A stretch of 17,213 bases of DNA from Fusobacteriaceae bacterium UBA2433 (GCA_002342785.1 DDQV01000071.1:1-17213); one strand, 5' to 3'. Counted from the first letter of the stretch, positions 1-7,395 are shown. Program-made: numbers and translations. Notes: generated by a model from the sequence alone, not told the origin.

Positions 1-193
1 TTCAATGGGTAAAGCAACAGTAAGAACAGTTCAAACAATTATTGGGCATCTATTTTGCTCAATATATTCATATGTAAAATTAGAAAAATTAAAGATGAAA
101 ACGCATATAAATCATTTTAGGTTAAAAACTAAATATTATTTATTAGGACTAAAAGAAACCTTTTTAAGATTATCTGATTTAAAAACAGCATAA
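1..193 (+). pseudogene. C-terminal part of a transposase, cut by the window edge
   Basis: The reading frame is open at the left edge, so the first ATG (position 5) is probably internal. About 63 residues are visible, ending in TAA at 191-193. The peptide is basic, with a central KLEKLKMKT segment, then NHFRLKTKYYLLGLKE and a tail ending LKTA. Its overall feel is that of the last residues of a DDE transposase of an insertion sequence, where a helical, lysine-rich tail ends the protein. I cannot name the IS family from this much. The context supports a mobile origin: a recombinase remnant lies 350 bases downstream and no housekeeping gene is near. Typing it as a pseudogene is a guess; it may be an intact gene whose start lies outside the window. 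Confidence 0.4.
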
Positions 194-534
194 TTTTTTA
201 TGGGATAAGTCCGTCTAAATAAATTAGTTACCGCAAAACATCAGTATTTAATATTTGACTAGCTATAAGAGTATATGTTTTTAAAATTAGTAGGGGAAAA
301 ATCATGTGTAAAAGAAAGTTTAATAATGGTAAAAAATAGAGAAATGAAATATATTAAAAAATTATTAATATTTTCTACTTTTTGTACATTTTAGTGTAAT
401 TTATTTTTTTATTAAAATTCTACTTAACAAAAGTGCATTTTGTTAAGTAGGAAAGACAATAAAAATAATAGTTTAAACTTGTTTTGTATATTTTTCTACT
501 TTATGATTAATTTGTTAATTATAAATCATAGTAA
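194..534. other. Gene-free AT-rich stretch, possible IS right end
   Basis: No convincing gene is present. The region follows the transposase tail and runs to the recombinase remnant, so the right end of that insertion sequence probably lies here. The left end is outside the window, so terminal inverted repeats cannot be compared. The octamer TTCTACTT occurs three times in one orientation (373-380, 418-425, 494-501), and the middle copy starts the perfect inverted repeat listed separately. Confidence 0.4.
420..450. repeat. Perfect 13-bp inverted repeat, 5-bp loop
   Basis: CTACTTAACAAAA (420-432) and its exact reverse complement (438-450) flank the loop GTGCA. No T-run follows on either strand, so it is not a typical rho-independent terminator. 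It could be a transposase or recombinase binding site, or a hairpin at the end of a mobile element. The function is unknown. Confidence 0.6.
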
Positions 535-651
535 AATAGTCAATTAAAGGTGATGAAGAGATTAAATCACAGTAGCGAAAGAATGACTTTAGAGTATATC
601 GGATTAACTCAAAAGAAAATAGATGATACAGTTATTGAGTTCAATCTATAA
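535..651 (+). pseudogene. Tyrosine recombinase (phage-type integrase), C-terminal remnant
   Basis: Codons from 535 to the TAA at 649-651 give a peptide containing LNHSSERMTLEYIGLTQ and ending DDTVIEFNL. This is the classic end of phage or integron-type tyrosine recombinases. The NHSS segment follows the His/Trp box, and the Tyr in LEYIGL (codon 595-597) matches the catalytic tyrosine that attaches covalently to DNA. The Arg-His-Arg part of the active site is absent, and an in-frame TAA at 532-534 closes the frame upstream, so only about 38 codons survive. It is followed at once by a terminator, as expected for a natural gene end. It was probably cut by the insertion whose transposase lies upstream, or by deletion of an integrated element. 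Confidence 0.7.
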
Positions 652-663
652 TTAAAATATATT

Positions 664-695
664 AAACCCTTATTTTGATTCTAAGGGCTTTTTTT
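664..695 (+). terminator. Rho-independent terminator after the recombinase remnant
   Basis: CCCTTA (667-672) pairs with TAAGGG (682-687). The stem can extend by A-T pairs past one mismatch, and a T-run follows at 689-695. It starts 12 bases after the recombinase stop codon. Confidence 0.75.
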
Positions 696-782
696 ATTTC
701 ACTGGAGAATTTCTATTTATCAAAGTTACAAAATGAATATTAAGGAATTTGTATAATCATAATTAACTTTATATTTAGTTAT

Positions 783-1020
783 TTAATCAAAGTAAATACT
801 AAATACTCCTAATAAGATAAAGATCATAGGGACTCCCGTCCCTAGATTTTTTATAGATAGTTTCATATCTAATTCTCCTAAAACTTGTTTATATCCTTCT
901 GCTTTAATAATTGCTAATTAAATTTTTTCTTCAATTATTAAAAATTTTTCCAATTAATACAGTCTTAGATAACCTTTCAAGTTTTTGCTCTGTGTAACTA
1001 ATGTACTCATGGACATGCAT
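783..1020 (-). pseudogene. Broken coding remnant of unknown family, ending in a possible membrane segment
   Basis: Read on the minus strand, ATG at 1018-1020 opens 29 codons containing EYISYTEQKLERLSKTVLIG and stops at 931-933. In another frame the sequence continues as LAIIKAEGYKQVLGELD, after an in-frame stop, and runs without a break into MKLSIKNLGTGVPMIFILLG and a stop at 783-785. The amino acid usage looks like real protein across the frame change, which suggests one gene with a frameshift and a nonsense mutation. The last 27 codons (783-866) have their own good ribosome binding site (AGGAG, 8 bases before ATG) and a hydrophobic stretch, so this part might be a separate small membrane peptide. 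I do not recognise the family. Confidence 0.35.
827..852 (+). terminator. 7-bp hairpin followed by T6 (candidate terminator)
   Basis: TAGGGAC (827-833) and GTCCCTA (838-844) form a perfect stem with a 4-base loop, and six T follow at 847-852. This has the form of a plus-strand terminator, but no plus-strand gene precedes it closely. It also falls inside the minus-strand remnant, where the same bases read as codons, so it may be coincidental. Confidence 0.35.
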
Positions 1021-1282
1021 TAATATACATATATAGCATAATTATTAAAGGATAAATATATATTTAGGATCTTTTGTATAGAGTTCTTTTTTTTGATTTT
1101 GTGCCCTAGCACAAATAACTTTAGGTCATCACACATTGTAATTTTTTTTAAAAAAAACTATACTAATACATAGCAAATTTAACAAGTAAGAAATATCTGT
1201 AAGTATAACAATAACTTTAGAGGAAAAATCGATAGAAATCATTCTGCAAAATAGTCAGAGATAAAAAATTATATTTTCTAAT
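1021..1282. other. AT-rich gene-free stretch downstream of the MocR gene
   Basis: I see no gene. The stretch contains a perfect 7-bp hairpin (TTTGTGC 1098-1104, GCACAAA 1109-1115) without a T-run, and a T8A8 block at 1142-1157. It also holds an isolated AGTATAACAATAA (1202-1214) identical to 2899-2911 in the transporter leader, followed in both places by a purine-rich ribosome-binding-like sequence. The last item may be a relic of an earlier copy of that leader. Confidence 0.45.
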
Positions 1283-2713
1283 TTAAATTAAAGGAATATA
1301 AACACTTTCTCTTCCTTGAATTATTTCACAGATAGTTTTTTCAATAATTTTAAACCCTAATATTATCTCCTCTTCACTTACAGCAGCAAAACTAATTCGT
1401 ATTTGATTAGAATTATTATTTTCATAAAAAAATATATTTCCAGGAAGGACACTAACACCTCGTTCTTTAAGTTTTATATATAATAAGTCACTGTTTAAAT
1501 TATTTAAAATTGAAATCCAAAAATAAAATCCACCTTCTGGAAGATACTCAACTTTTAAAAATTTAGATTTATAAATAAGAGATTTTACTAGTTGATATTT
1601 ATTTTTATAAAAAGTTCTTATTTTTGAAAGGTGTTCATCATAATAATTTTCTAAAAATATATTCAATGATTTTTGAGAAAGATTACAAGACGATATATCA
1701 GATATAAACTTTGAGTTAATAATCACTGGAATAAATTTTTTAGGTGATATTAGATATCCTAATCTTAAACCAGGCATAATAGTTTTAGAGAAAGTATTTA
1801 TATAAAAAACTTTATCGTTTAGATCCAAAGATTTTATAGAAGATGTAGGAATTTCGTGATAATAAAGTTCAGATAAACAATCATCTTCAATAATATAAAA
1901 ATTGTATTCTTTGGCTAAATTTAATAATTTTATTTTTTTATCCTGAGACCACTTATATCCAGTTGGGCTCTGATAATTAGTCATAACATATATATAATCT
2001 ATCTTTACAGATTCGAGAAGGTTTCCTAATTCTTTCATATTAAAACCATCAGGTTCCATAGAAACAGTCTTAATTTTACAAAAATTAGAAAAAGTAGTAA
2101 TTGCACCAGAATAAGTAGGACTTCCTAATATAACGGTAGAACTATGTTTTATCACACCTTTTTTTAAGAGATCCAAACCTTGTTGAGCTCCATTAGTAAT
2201 TTGAATATCTTTATAGGTTATATTTTTCATCCTTGTTTTTAATAGATTGGCAATATTTTTTCTTAAATCTAAATTCCCTTGAGAATCTTCATAGATAAAA
2301 AGATCAGAACCATCTTCTAAAAAAAGATCAGAAATAATATCTTGAAATATTTTAGTAGGAAACATCTCTTTATTAGGAGTAGCACTAGCAAAATTAATAT
2401 TAGAATTTATCTTAATCTGTCCACTTTTAAAATTTTCTAAGATTGGCTTTTGGAGGGGATAAGTATCTTTTAAACTTATATTTTTAACAAATGATCCACT
2501 ACCTTTTATCTTATAAATATATCCATCCGATTCTAATAATGAATATGCTTTTAAGACAGTGATATTATTTACTTGAAGTTTATTTGCAACCTGTCGAATC
2601 GAAGGCAATCGTTCATTTATCTTTAATCTTTCTACAAGAATTTCCTCTTTAAAATATGAATAAATTTGTTTGTAGATATCTATTTTTTTATTTAAAATTA
2701 TTTTTATATTCAT
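1283..2713 (-). CDS. MocR/PdxR-type transcriptional regulator (GntR wHTH + aminotransferase fold)
   Basis: This is a 476-residue DNA-binding regulator. Residues ~10-78 form a GntR-type winged helix-turn-helix, with LPSIRQVANKL and the wing end GSGSFV. Residues ~105-470 have the fold-type I (class I) aminotransferase domain. Visible cofactor residues are Asn246 (TNYQSPTG), Asp277/Asp278 (IIEDDC) and the probable PLP-binding Lys310 (NTFSKTIMPGLRLGYL). Length and order are normal for MocR proteins, which sense PLP or an amino acid-PLP adduct and regulate vitamin B6, GABA, taurine or amino acid genes; the domain is usually not catalytic. The start follows a GAGGAG site. The gene is divergent from an amino acid symporter with repeated sites between them, so I infer it controls that transporter and perhaps itself. 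An AAAGTG/CACTTT inverted repeat (2734-2753) lies just upstream. Confidence 0.9.
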   Translation of the reverse strand: MNIKIILNKKIDIYKQIYSYFKEEILVERLKINERLPSIRQVANKLQVNNITVLKAYSLLESDGYIYKIKGSGSFVKNISLKDTYPLQKPILENFKSGQIKINSNINFASATPNKEMFPTKIFQDIISDLFLEDGSDLFIYEDSQGNLDLRKNIANLLKTRMKNITYKDIQITNGAQQGLDLLKKGVIKHSSTVILGSPTYSGAITTFSNFCKIKTVSMEPDGFNMKELGNLLESVKIDYIYVMTNYQSPTGYKWSQDKKIKLLNLAKEYNFYIIEDDCLSELYYHEIPTSSIKSLDLNDKVFYINTFSKTIMPGLRLGYLISPKKFIPVIINSKFISDISSCNLSQKSLNIFLENYYDEHLSKIRTFYKNKYQLVKSLIYKSKFLKVEYLPEGGFYFWISILNNLNSDLLYIKLKERGVSVLPGNIFFYENNNSNQIRISFAAVSEEEIILGFKIIEKTICEIIQGRESVYIPLI

Positions 2714-2766
2714 AATAAATCTCCTCTTAATTTAAAGTGTTATACATCACTTTTACATTAATTTTA

Positions 2767-2795
2767 TTGACAAAGTTAATTTTGAATAATATACT
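2767..2795 (+). promoter_or_regulatory. Sigma-70-type promoter of the symporter gene
   Basis: TTGACA (2767-2772) is a perfect -35 box, followed by exactly 17 bases and TATACT (2790-2795) as the -10. Transcription would start near 2802, leaving a leader of about 195 bases before the chosen start codon. Confidence 0.75.
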
Positions 2796-2908
2796 TGTTA
2801 TAATCATACTATAACAATACAAAAAAAACGATAATAGTTATAAAAGCAAATATAACGACCAACAATACTTACTATGATAAGTATAACAAATATTTATCAG
2901 TATAACAA
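2795..2908. promoter_or_regulatory. Candidate MocR operator region: repeated TATAACAA sites
   Basis: A perfect 8-bp inverted repeat, TTGTTATA (2795-2802) and TATAACAA (2810-2817), starts at the last base of the -10 box and covers the start point. Further copies in one orientation are TATAACGA (2851-2858), TATAACAA (2882-2889) and TATAACAA (2901-2908), plus a reversed GTTATA at 2837-2842. MocR proteins are known to bind direct repeats together with an inverted half-site. Assignment to the adjacent regulator is inference from position. Confidence 0.5.
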
Positions 2909-2996
2909 TAATTTCAAAGGAGGAATATTAAATCATCTACAAATAATAGTTAAAATAGTTAAAAATATTATCAAAAAATCTAGAGGAGGAATATTT

Positions 2997-4286
2997 ATGT
3001 CGGGGGAATTGAAAAAAAATGGAATTTGGGAAGCCTATAAACCTATGATTCTTTTATTAATAGGTATCATAGCTGGAAGTATTATTGGTTTAATCTATAA
3101 AGAGAAAGCAACAGTTTTAAAACCATTTGGTCAAATTTTTCTTAATTTAATGTTTACAGCAGTAGTTCCACTTGTATTTTTTAGTTTAGCAAGTTCCATA
3201 GCTAAGATGTCAAATATGAAACGTTTAGGAAAAATTCTTAGAAATGTTTTAGGTATCTTTTGTTTAACAGGTTTGTTTGCTTCTATTATTATTATTATTA
3301 TAGTTAAAATTTTTCCACCAGCACAAGGTGTAGTAATGGATTTTGGAGAATATATTCAACCTGAAAAAGCTAATCTATTAGACCAATTAGTTAAAGCACT
3401 TACAGTTGGGGATTTTAATTTAATATTATCTAAGAGCGCTATGCTTCCACTTATAATATTTGCAATGACATTTGGTTATTGTGTTAGTGCAGTGAACAAA
3501 GCTAAAGGTGTTACTACAAGTGTTTTAGTAGATGTATTAGATATGTGTAGTGAAGTTTTCATGAAGATGATAAGTATAATTATGCTATATGCACCTATTG
3601 GATTAGGAGCTTATTTCGCAGCATTAATAGGTCAATTTGGAACTGAGTTATTAGGAGCTTATGCTAGAGCAATATTGATGTTTTATCCAATTTGTATTGT
3701 CTATTTCTTAACAGCATTTACTGGTTATGCATATTATGCTGGTGGGAAAAAAGGAATAAAATTATTTTATAAAAATATATTTCCTGTAGTATTAACATCT
3801 CTTGCAACTCAAAGTTCCGTAGCTACTCTACCTACTAACTTTGAAAGTGGAAAAAAAATAGGAATCCCTGAAGATATAAGTAGTATTACACTTCCACTTG
3901 GAGCAACTATTCATATGGATGGAACTGCACTTACAACACTTATGAAAATAGCATTTCTATTTGGGATATTCAATATGGATTTTTCAGGAATAGGAACTTG
4001 GGCAACTGCAATTGCTATATCAGTTATGTCTGGAGTAGTAATAAGTGGAATTCCTGGAGGAGGAATGATGGGGTCTCTTATCATAGTTGCTTTTTACGGA
4101 TTTAATCCTGAAGTTATACCTATTATAGTAACTATTGGTATCCTTACTGATGCTGTAGCTACAATGATAAATGCAACTGGAGATTGTGTAGCATCTATGA
4201 TGGTTGCAAGGAGAGTTGAAGGTAAAGGTTGGATGGAAAAATCTATTGAAAATTCACAAGAGTTAAAAGTCGACACTACAGTTTAA
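2997..4286 (+). CDS. DAACS-family sodium/amino acid symporter, probably for neutral amino acids
   Basis: This is a 429-residue inner-membrane secondary transporter of the glutamate/dicarboxylate:cation symporter (SDF, GltPh-like) family. I start it at 2997 because GGAGG sits 7 bases upstream. A longer frame from 2874 adds 41 residues that do not look like protein of this family. The hallmarks are all present: re-entrant loop 1 with SSVATLP (273-279), the HMDGT motif (306-310, usually NMDGT), re-entrant loop 2 with GIPGGG (351-356), and the last helix with Asp385, Asn392 and Asp396 in DAVATMINATGD. The position that is Arg397 in GltPh, which holds the acidic side chain of the substrate, is Ala388 here, while the amino-group-binding Asp is kept. 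This argues for a neutral amino acid rather than glutamate or a dicarboxylate. The gene is divergent from a MocR regulator and followed by a terminator. Confidence 0.9.
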   Translation: MSGELKKNGIWEAYKPMILLLIGIIAGSIIGLIYKEKATVLKPFGQIFLNLMFTAVVPLVFFSLASSIAKMSNMKRLGKILRNVLGIFCLTGLFASIIIIIIVKIFPPAQGVVMDFGEYIQPEKANLLDQLVKALTVGDFNLILSKSAMLPLIIFAMTFGYCVSAVNKAKGVTTSVLVDVLDMCSEVFMKMISIIMLYAPIGLGAYFAALIGQFGTELLGAYARAILMFYPICIVYFLTAFTGYAYYAGGKKGIKLFYKNIFPVVLTSLATQSSVATLPTNFESGKKIGIPEDISSITLPLGATIHMDGTALTTLMKIAFLFGIFNMDFSGIGTWATAIAISVMSGVVISGIPGGGMMGSLIIVAFYGFNPEVIPIIVTIGILTDAVATMINATGDCVASMMVARRVEGKGWMEKSIENSQELKVDTTV

Positions 4287-4415
4287 ATATTTAAGCAAAG
4301 TGACACACTCTCAAATGAGAAATATATGTTTAATCTCAAGATAGAATTAATTAAAAAAAAACTTTGCTATTCATCCTACACTTAATAGAAGAGAGAGTTT
4401 TCTGATAAAATAACT

Positions 4416-4457
4416 AAAAGATGATTTCTATATAATATAGAAATCATCTTTTTTATT
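4416..4457 (+). terminator. Rho-independent terminator after the symporter gene
   Basis: AAAAGATGATTTCTA (4416-4430) pairs perfectly with its reverse complement (4438-4452) around a 7-base loop, and the T-run continues to about 4454. The stem is long and almost free of mismatches. It lies 130 bases after the symporter stop. Confidence 0.85.
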
Positions 4458-4509
4458 TTTTAGATGAAAGATATAAAAGTCTCTAAAATACTGTAAAATT
4501 TACTTAAAA

Positions 4510-4572
4510 TAAGGCTACTGAGTGACCTCTTAAGGCTATTTCTGATACCATTAAGGCTACTTTTAGACATTT
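4510..4572. repeat. Three tandem 21-bp repeats starting TAAGGCTAYT
   Basis: Copies begin at 4510, 4531 and 4552, exactly 21 bases apart. The first ten bases are conserved (TAAGGCTACT, TAAGGCTATT, TAAGGCTACT) and the other eleven vary. Because 21 is seven codons, the minus strand reads as heptads (SSLNGIR, NSLKRSL, SSLILSK) in a 36-codon frame at 4460-4570. I do not believe that frame is a gene, since it ends in the terminator T-run. The repeat may be a protein-binding array or part of an interspersed genomic element. Confidence 0.6.
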
Positions 4573-4703
4573 TTGATTTTTTGTCTCTCAATCCCAGTAA
4601 TACCAGTAGTTACAAGGCCTTATTCTAGGGGGTAGACATCCTCTAAATGTATAAATACAAGGGAAACTTTTTAAAGGTACCTTAGAGATCAAATGAGAGA
4701 GAA

Positions 4704-5177
4704 TTATTTTGGATTAATAGTTGAAATTAAACCATCTATGTTTTTTTCATTTCTTTCTTTATAGTTTGATTCTCTCATTCTATCAATAGGTGATAAATTG
4801 ATTATTTTGTCAAAAAGTTGATTTTTTACAATTTTTTTATCAAAACCATCTAAACTAAGTTTTACTATACCTAAGTATTTCATATAGCTTTCAAATGTTC
4901 TAAGAATATATATGCTATTAAATTGTTCTACCCTCGTTTGACCAAAATTATTTTCAATTTTTAAAGGTAATGAAATCACAGGAAAAGCAAGTAATACTTT
5001 TTTAGCATAAAACGTTGTATCTCTCAAAGTATTTCCATATTTATTAATTAGATAGTATGTATAAGAAACAATCTCTCCTAACCTCAATGATTCATCATAT
5101 CCATCTAGATAAGCCCAATTATATTCATTGGTAAAAGTTATCATAACTTTTTTAAAAAAAGCTCTTTTATCCTCCAT
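4704..5177 (-). pseudogene. C-terminal half of a frameshifted gene
   Basis: This 157-codon frame continues the protein begun at 5635. The two frames overlap by 37 bases and join at a run of seven A on the coding strand (5180-5186). Joined, the text reads LTVIGKK-IMEDKRAFFKKV, then FTNEYNWAYLDGY. That is the usual course in a family of C-terminal domains I remember from proteins annotated as plasmid pRiA4b ORF-3/SEC-C-like, where an LTxxGxxL strand is followed by a NWAYxDGY motif. Function is unknown. The ATG at 5175-5177 has no ribosome binding site of its own, so independent translation is unlikely. It is either a broken gene, a base-calling error in the A-run, or a product of ribosomal slippage. 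Confidence 0.6.
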
Positions 5178-5635
5178 AATTTTTTTCCAATTACAGTCAA
5201 TGATAATATATTTTTTCTTGTCTTTGTAAATTTACATAATTTTGCTATGACCCTTGCAATTACAACACTTTCAACATCCCATTCATTTCTTAAGGTAGAA
5301 ATCCCATCCTCTATTAATTGATCTTTTATATCATTATTATGATATAGTTCCTTTATATATTTAGGAGGTAAATTTCCTATTTTAGTTAATTTTATTTCCC
5401 CTTCTTTTTTTAAAATTTCTAAATAATCATTTATTATTTTAAATATTGGAACTTCTAGCATTATCTTTTCATCAATATTATCTTTTAACCTAACCATTCC
5501 ATTATCAAAAAAAGTATTATTTAACATAATATCTACTACATTTTTTTCTAACAAATCATATTCTTGAACTGGAATAATCCCAAGATCAACATCGTTAGAA
5601 TCTAACTTCTTTTTAAATTTTATTTTTTTCATCAA
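5141..5635 (-). pseudogene. N-terminal half of a frameshifted gene (pRiA4b ORF-3/SEC-C-associated-like)
   Basis: This 164-codon frame holds the first half of a protein of about 310 residues that finishes in the frame at 4704-5177. The middle part, LTKIGNLPPKYIKELY (residues ~84-99), then a segment rich in hydrophobic residues and SLTVIGKK, resembles the same remembered family; I am only moderately sure of it. After the A-run the frame goes on for only about 13 more codons (LWRIKELFLKKL) and stops, and this tail does not match the expected protein. The start is either TTG (5633-5635, 9 bases after GGAAG) or ATG (5630-5632). The gene stands alone between two gene-free stretches, and no partner suggests its role. 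Confidence 0.55.
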
Positions 5636-5781
5636 GTAAGATCACTTCCATTTATTATTTTAATTTTATCTTTATCTTTCTGTGACATACTTCCCTACCT
5701 AGCCTATGAAAACAGCTTGAGAAGGTAGTTTCTAAAAAAATTATGATAAATTTACCCAAAAAAATTTCTACACATAATATA

Positions 5782-7395
5782 TTATACTTTTTTTACAAAT
5801 ACCGACTTCTCATTAGAATAAATTACCAGTCCAGGTTTCGCTCCCTTTATTTTCTTTACATATTTTTTAGAACAATAATCTATTCTAATAACTTCCCCTT
5901 GTCCTACCTTTGAATGTTGACTAGCTAGTTCCCCTATCTTATATAGAGTTTCATCTGATAACTCACTTCCACCTGTCTTAACTATCAGATGACTCCCAGG
6001 AACATCCTTTGCATGAAACCAAAGATCATATCGATCTCCTATCTTAAATGTCACATATTCATTTTCTATATTATTTCTTCCATAATATACTGTTAATCCA
6101 TCTATCTCTGTTGTAGGAGGCATAACCCTATCTATTTTTTTATTTTTTTTCTTTGTCTTAACTATCTTTTTAAGATATTTATTGGTTATTAATTCTTCCT
6201 CGATCCCTTCCAAAGTTTTCTTGTCATAAGCATAATTTATAAAAGATAAAATAGATTCTAAATATATTATCTCAGATCTTATAATCTCTAATCTTTCCTC
6301 ACTATGTTGATATCCCCTCTTATGTTTATTATATAGGTTATAATAGTTATCTAAATTTTCATTAGAACTCTTTTGAGGATTTAAAGTTATCTCAATATCA
6401 CAATTTTCATAAAAATCATAGAGAGTAATATTTTTTTCATATCCTTTTAATGCATAAAGATTGGCTGCTAATATATCTCCTATTTTTTTATATTTCTCAT
6501 AGGTAGAATATTTTTCCCTATCCTTATTTACATTTTTCATAGTTTTTTTATTTCTTTTTATCTCCTTTTCAACTACTTTAGATAAAGTTCTCCTTTTATT
6601 ATTAAATTGTTCTGAATTTAAAGTTTCTAATATATATGTATCTATCATCTCATTGATCGATTCAAATTTTACCTCTTCATATTTTTTTAGTGGAAGTTCA
6701 ACTATAGTTCCATATTTAATAACCCCATCTTCTTTATAGATTGTAGGCGATCCAGGCTTATTTATAAAATCACAGAACTTTTCATAATCTGTCATATATT
6801 TTGCTGTAAGTTTTCCTAATCCATCTATATTTTGTATCAAAGAATCCTTTGCAAGATAACTATCAAACTCATCTTTAGATAGATCTTCAGGAGATATTTT
6901 TTTTGTGATAATTGGAAATTGATATTTGGCTCCACCCATTAATAATCTCAACTTATTTTCCTCTATGGAAAACTTTTTAAGTAGATCTAAGATAACATAG
7001 TCTTCATCTACTAAGATAATATTACTGTGTTTTCCCATAATTTCTACAATTAATTTAACTTTTTGTTTTACACCTAATTCATTAATTTTTTCAAATGAAA
7101 GTAGTAGTATCCTATCTTTTTTATATTGTTCTACACCAGTTAAGATTCCTCCTACTAAATATTTTCTCAGAGATAATGAAAAACTCATTGGTTTATCTAG
7201 GGCTACCTCTTTTTTTGTAGCTATATAGCATACAGGCAGATTAGGAGTAGCTGAGATATATAAATTTATTTTTCCTAAAAATATAGATAAACTCAGTGGT
7301 GAATATTGATATATTTTAGTTACCTTTCTATTTTTTAAAGTTTCATCTAACTCATCTTTTAATTTACTTAGGGATATTCCATCTATATATAACAT
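5782..7395 (-). CDS. rqcH: RqcH (NFACT/Rqc2 family) ribosome quality control factor
   Basis: A 537-residue protein of the NFACT family (formerly called fibronectin-binding protein FbpA). RqcH binds 50S subunits blocked by peptidyl-tRNA and directs addition of an alanine tail to the stalled chain, marking it for proteolysis. Domain order is typical. The NFACT-N domain (~1-200) has Asp94-Arg95 (KKDRILLL), matching the Asp-Arg pair needed for tailing in Bacillus RqcH, and the IMGKHSNIIL motif. A long charged coiled-coil region follows (~260-400). The C-terminal NFACT-R domain (~425-537) has YYGRNNIEN, DLWFHAKDVPGSH and VKKIKGAKPG. The start has GGAG close upstream. A terminator separates it from the MarR/FeoA gene, but some read-through from that operon is possible. 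No clear promoter is visible in the ~70-base gap. Confidence 0.9.
   Translation of the reverse strand: MLYIDGISLSKLKDELDETLKNRKVTKIYQYSPLSLSIFLGKINLYISATPNLPVCYIATKKEVALDKPMSFSLSLRKYLVGGILTGVEQYKKDRILLLSFEKINELGVKQKVKLIVEIMGKHSNIILVDEDYVILDLLKKFSIEENKLRLLMGGAKYQFPIITKKISPEDLSKDEFDSYLAKDSLIQNIDGLGKLTAKYMTDYEKFCDFINKPGSPTIYKEDGVIKYGTIVELPLKKYEEVKFESINEMIDTYILETLNSEQFNNKRRTLSKVVEKEIKRNKKTMKNVNKDREKYSTYEKYKKIGDILAANLYALKGYEKNITLYDFYENCDIEITLNPQKSSNENLDNYYNLYNKHKRGYQHSEERLEIIRSEIIYLESILSFINYAYDKKTLEGIEEELITNKYLKKIVKTKKKNKKIDRVMPPTTEIDGLTVYYGRNNIENEYVTFKIGDRYDLWFHAKDVPGSHLIVKTGGSELSDETLYKIGELASQHSKVGQGEVIRIDYCSKKYVKKIKGAKPGLVIYSNEKSVFVKKV

Larger units (their letters stand above)
4287..4703. other. 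Gene-free region with terminator and 21-bp repeats
   Basis: No gene is called here. It contains the terminator and the triple repeat listed separately, plus an 8-bp inverted pair AGCAAAGT (4294-4301) and ACTTTGCT (4361-4368) that could close a large stem-loop in the transporter 3' end. Confidence 0.5.

Noticed and set aside
1142..1157. T8A8 block as a terminator or binding site
   Set aside because: Such A/T palindromes are expected by chance in DNA this AT-rich and no gene end is nearby.
2874..2996. Longer symporter start with 41 extra N-terminal residues
   Set aside because: The extension is operator-like, repeat-rich leader DNA; a perfect ribosome binding site precedes the ATG at 2997, and family members start there.
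4460..4570. 36-codon minus-strand frame across the 21-bp repeats
   Set aside because: Low-complexity Ser/Leu/Lys product, no ribosome binding site, and it ends in the terminator T-run; treated as a repeat.
5695..5728. Hairpin CTACCTAGC...GCT/AGGTAG between rqcH and the split gene
   Set aside because: The stem is bulged and no T-run follows on either strand, so I do not call a terminator.
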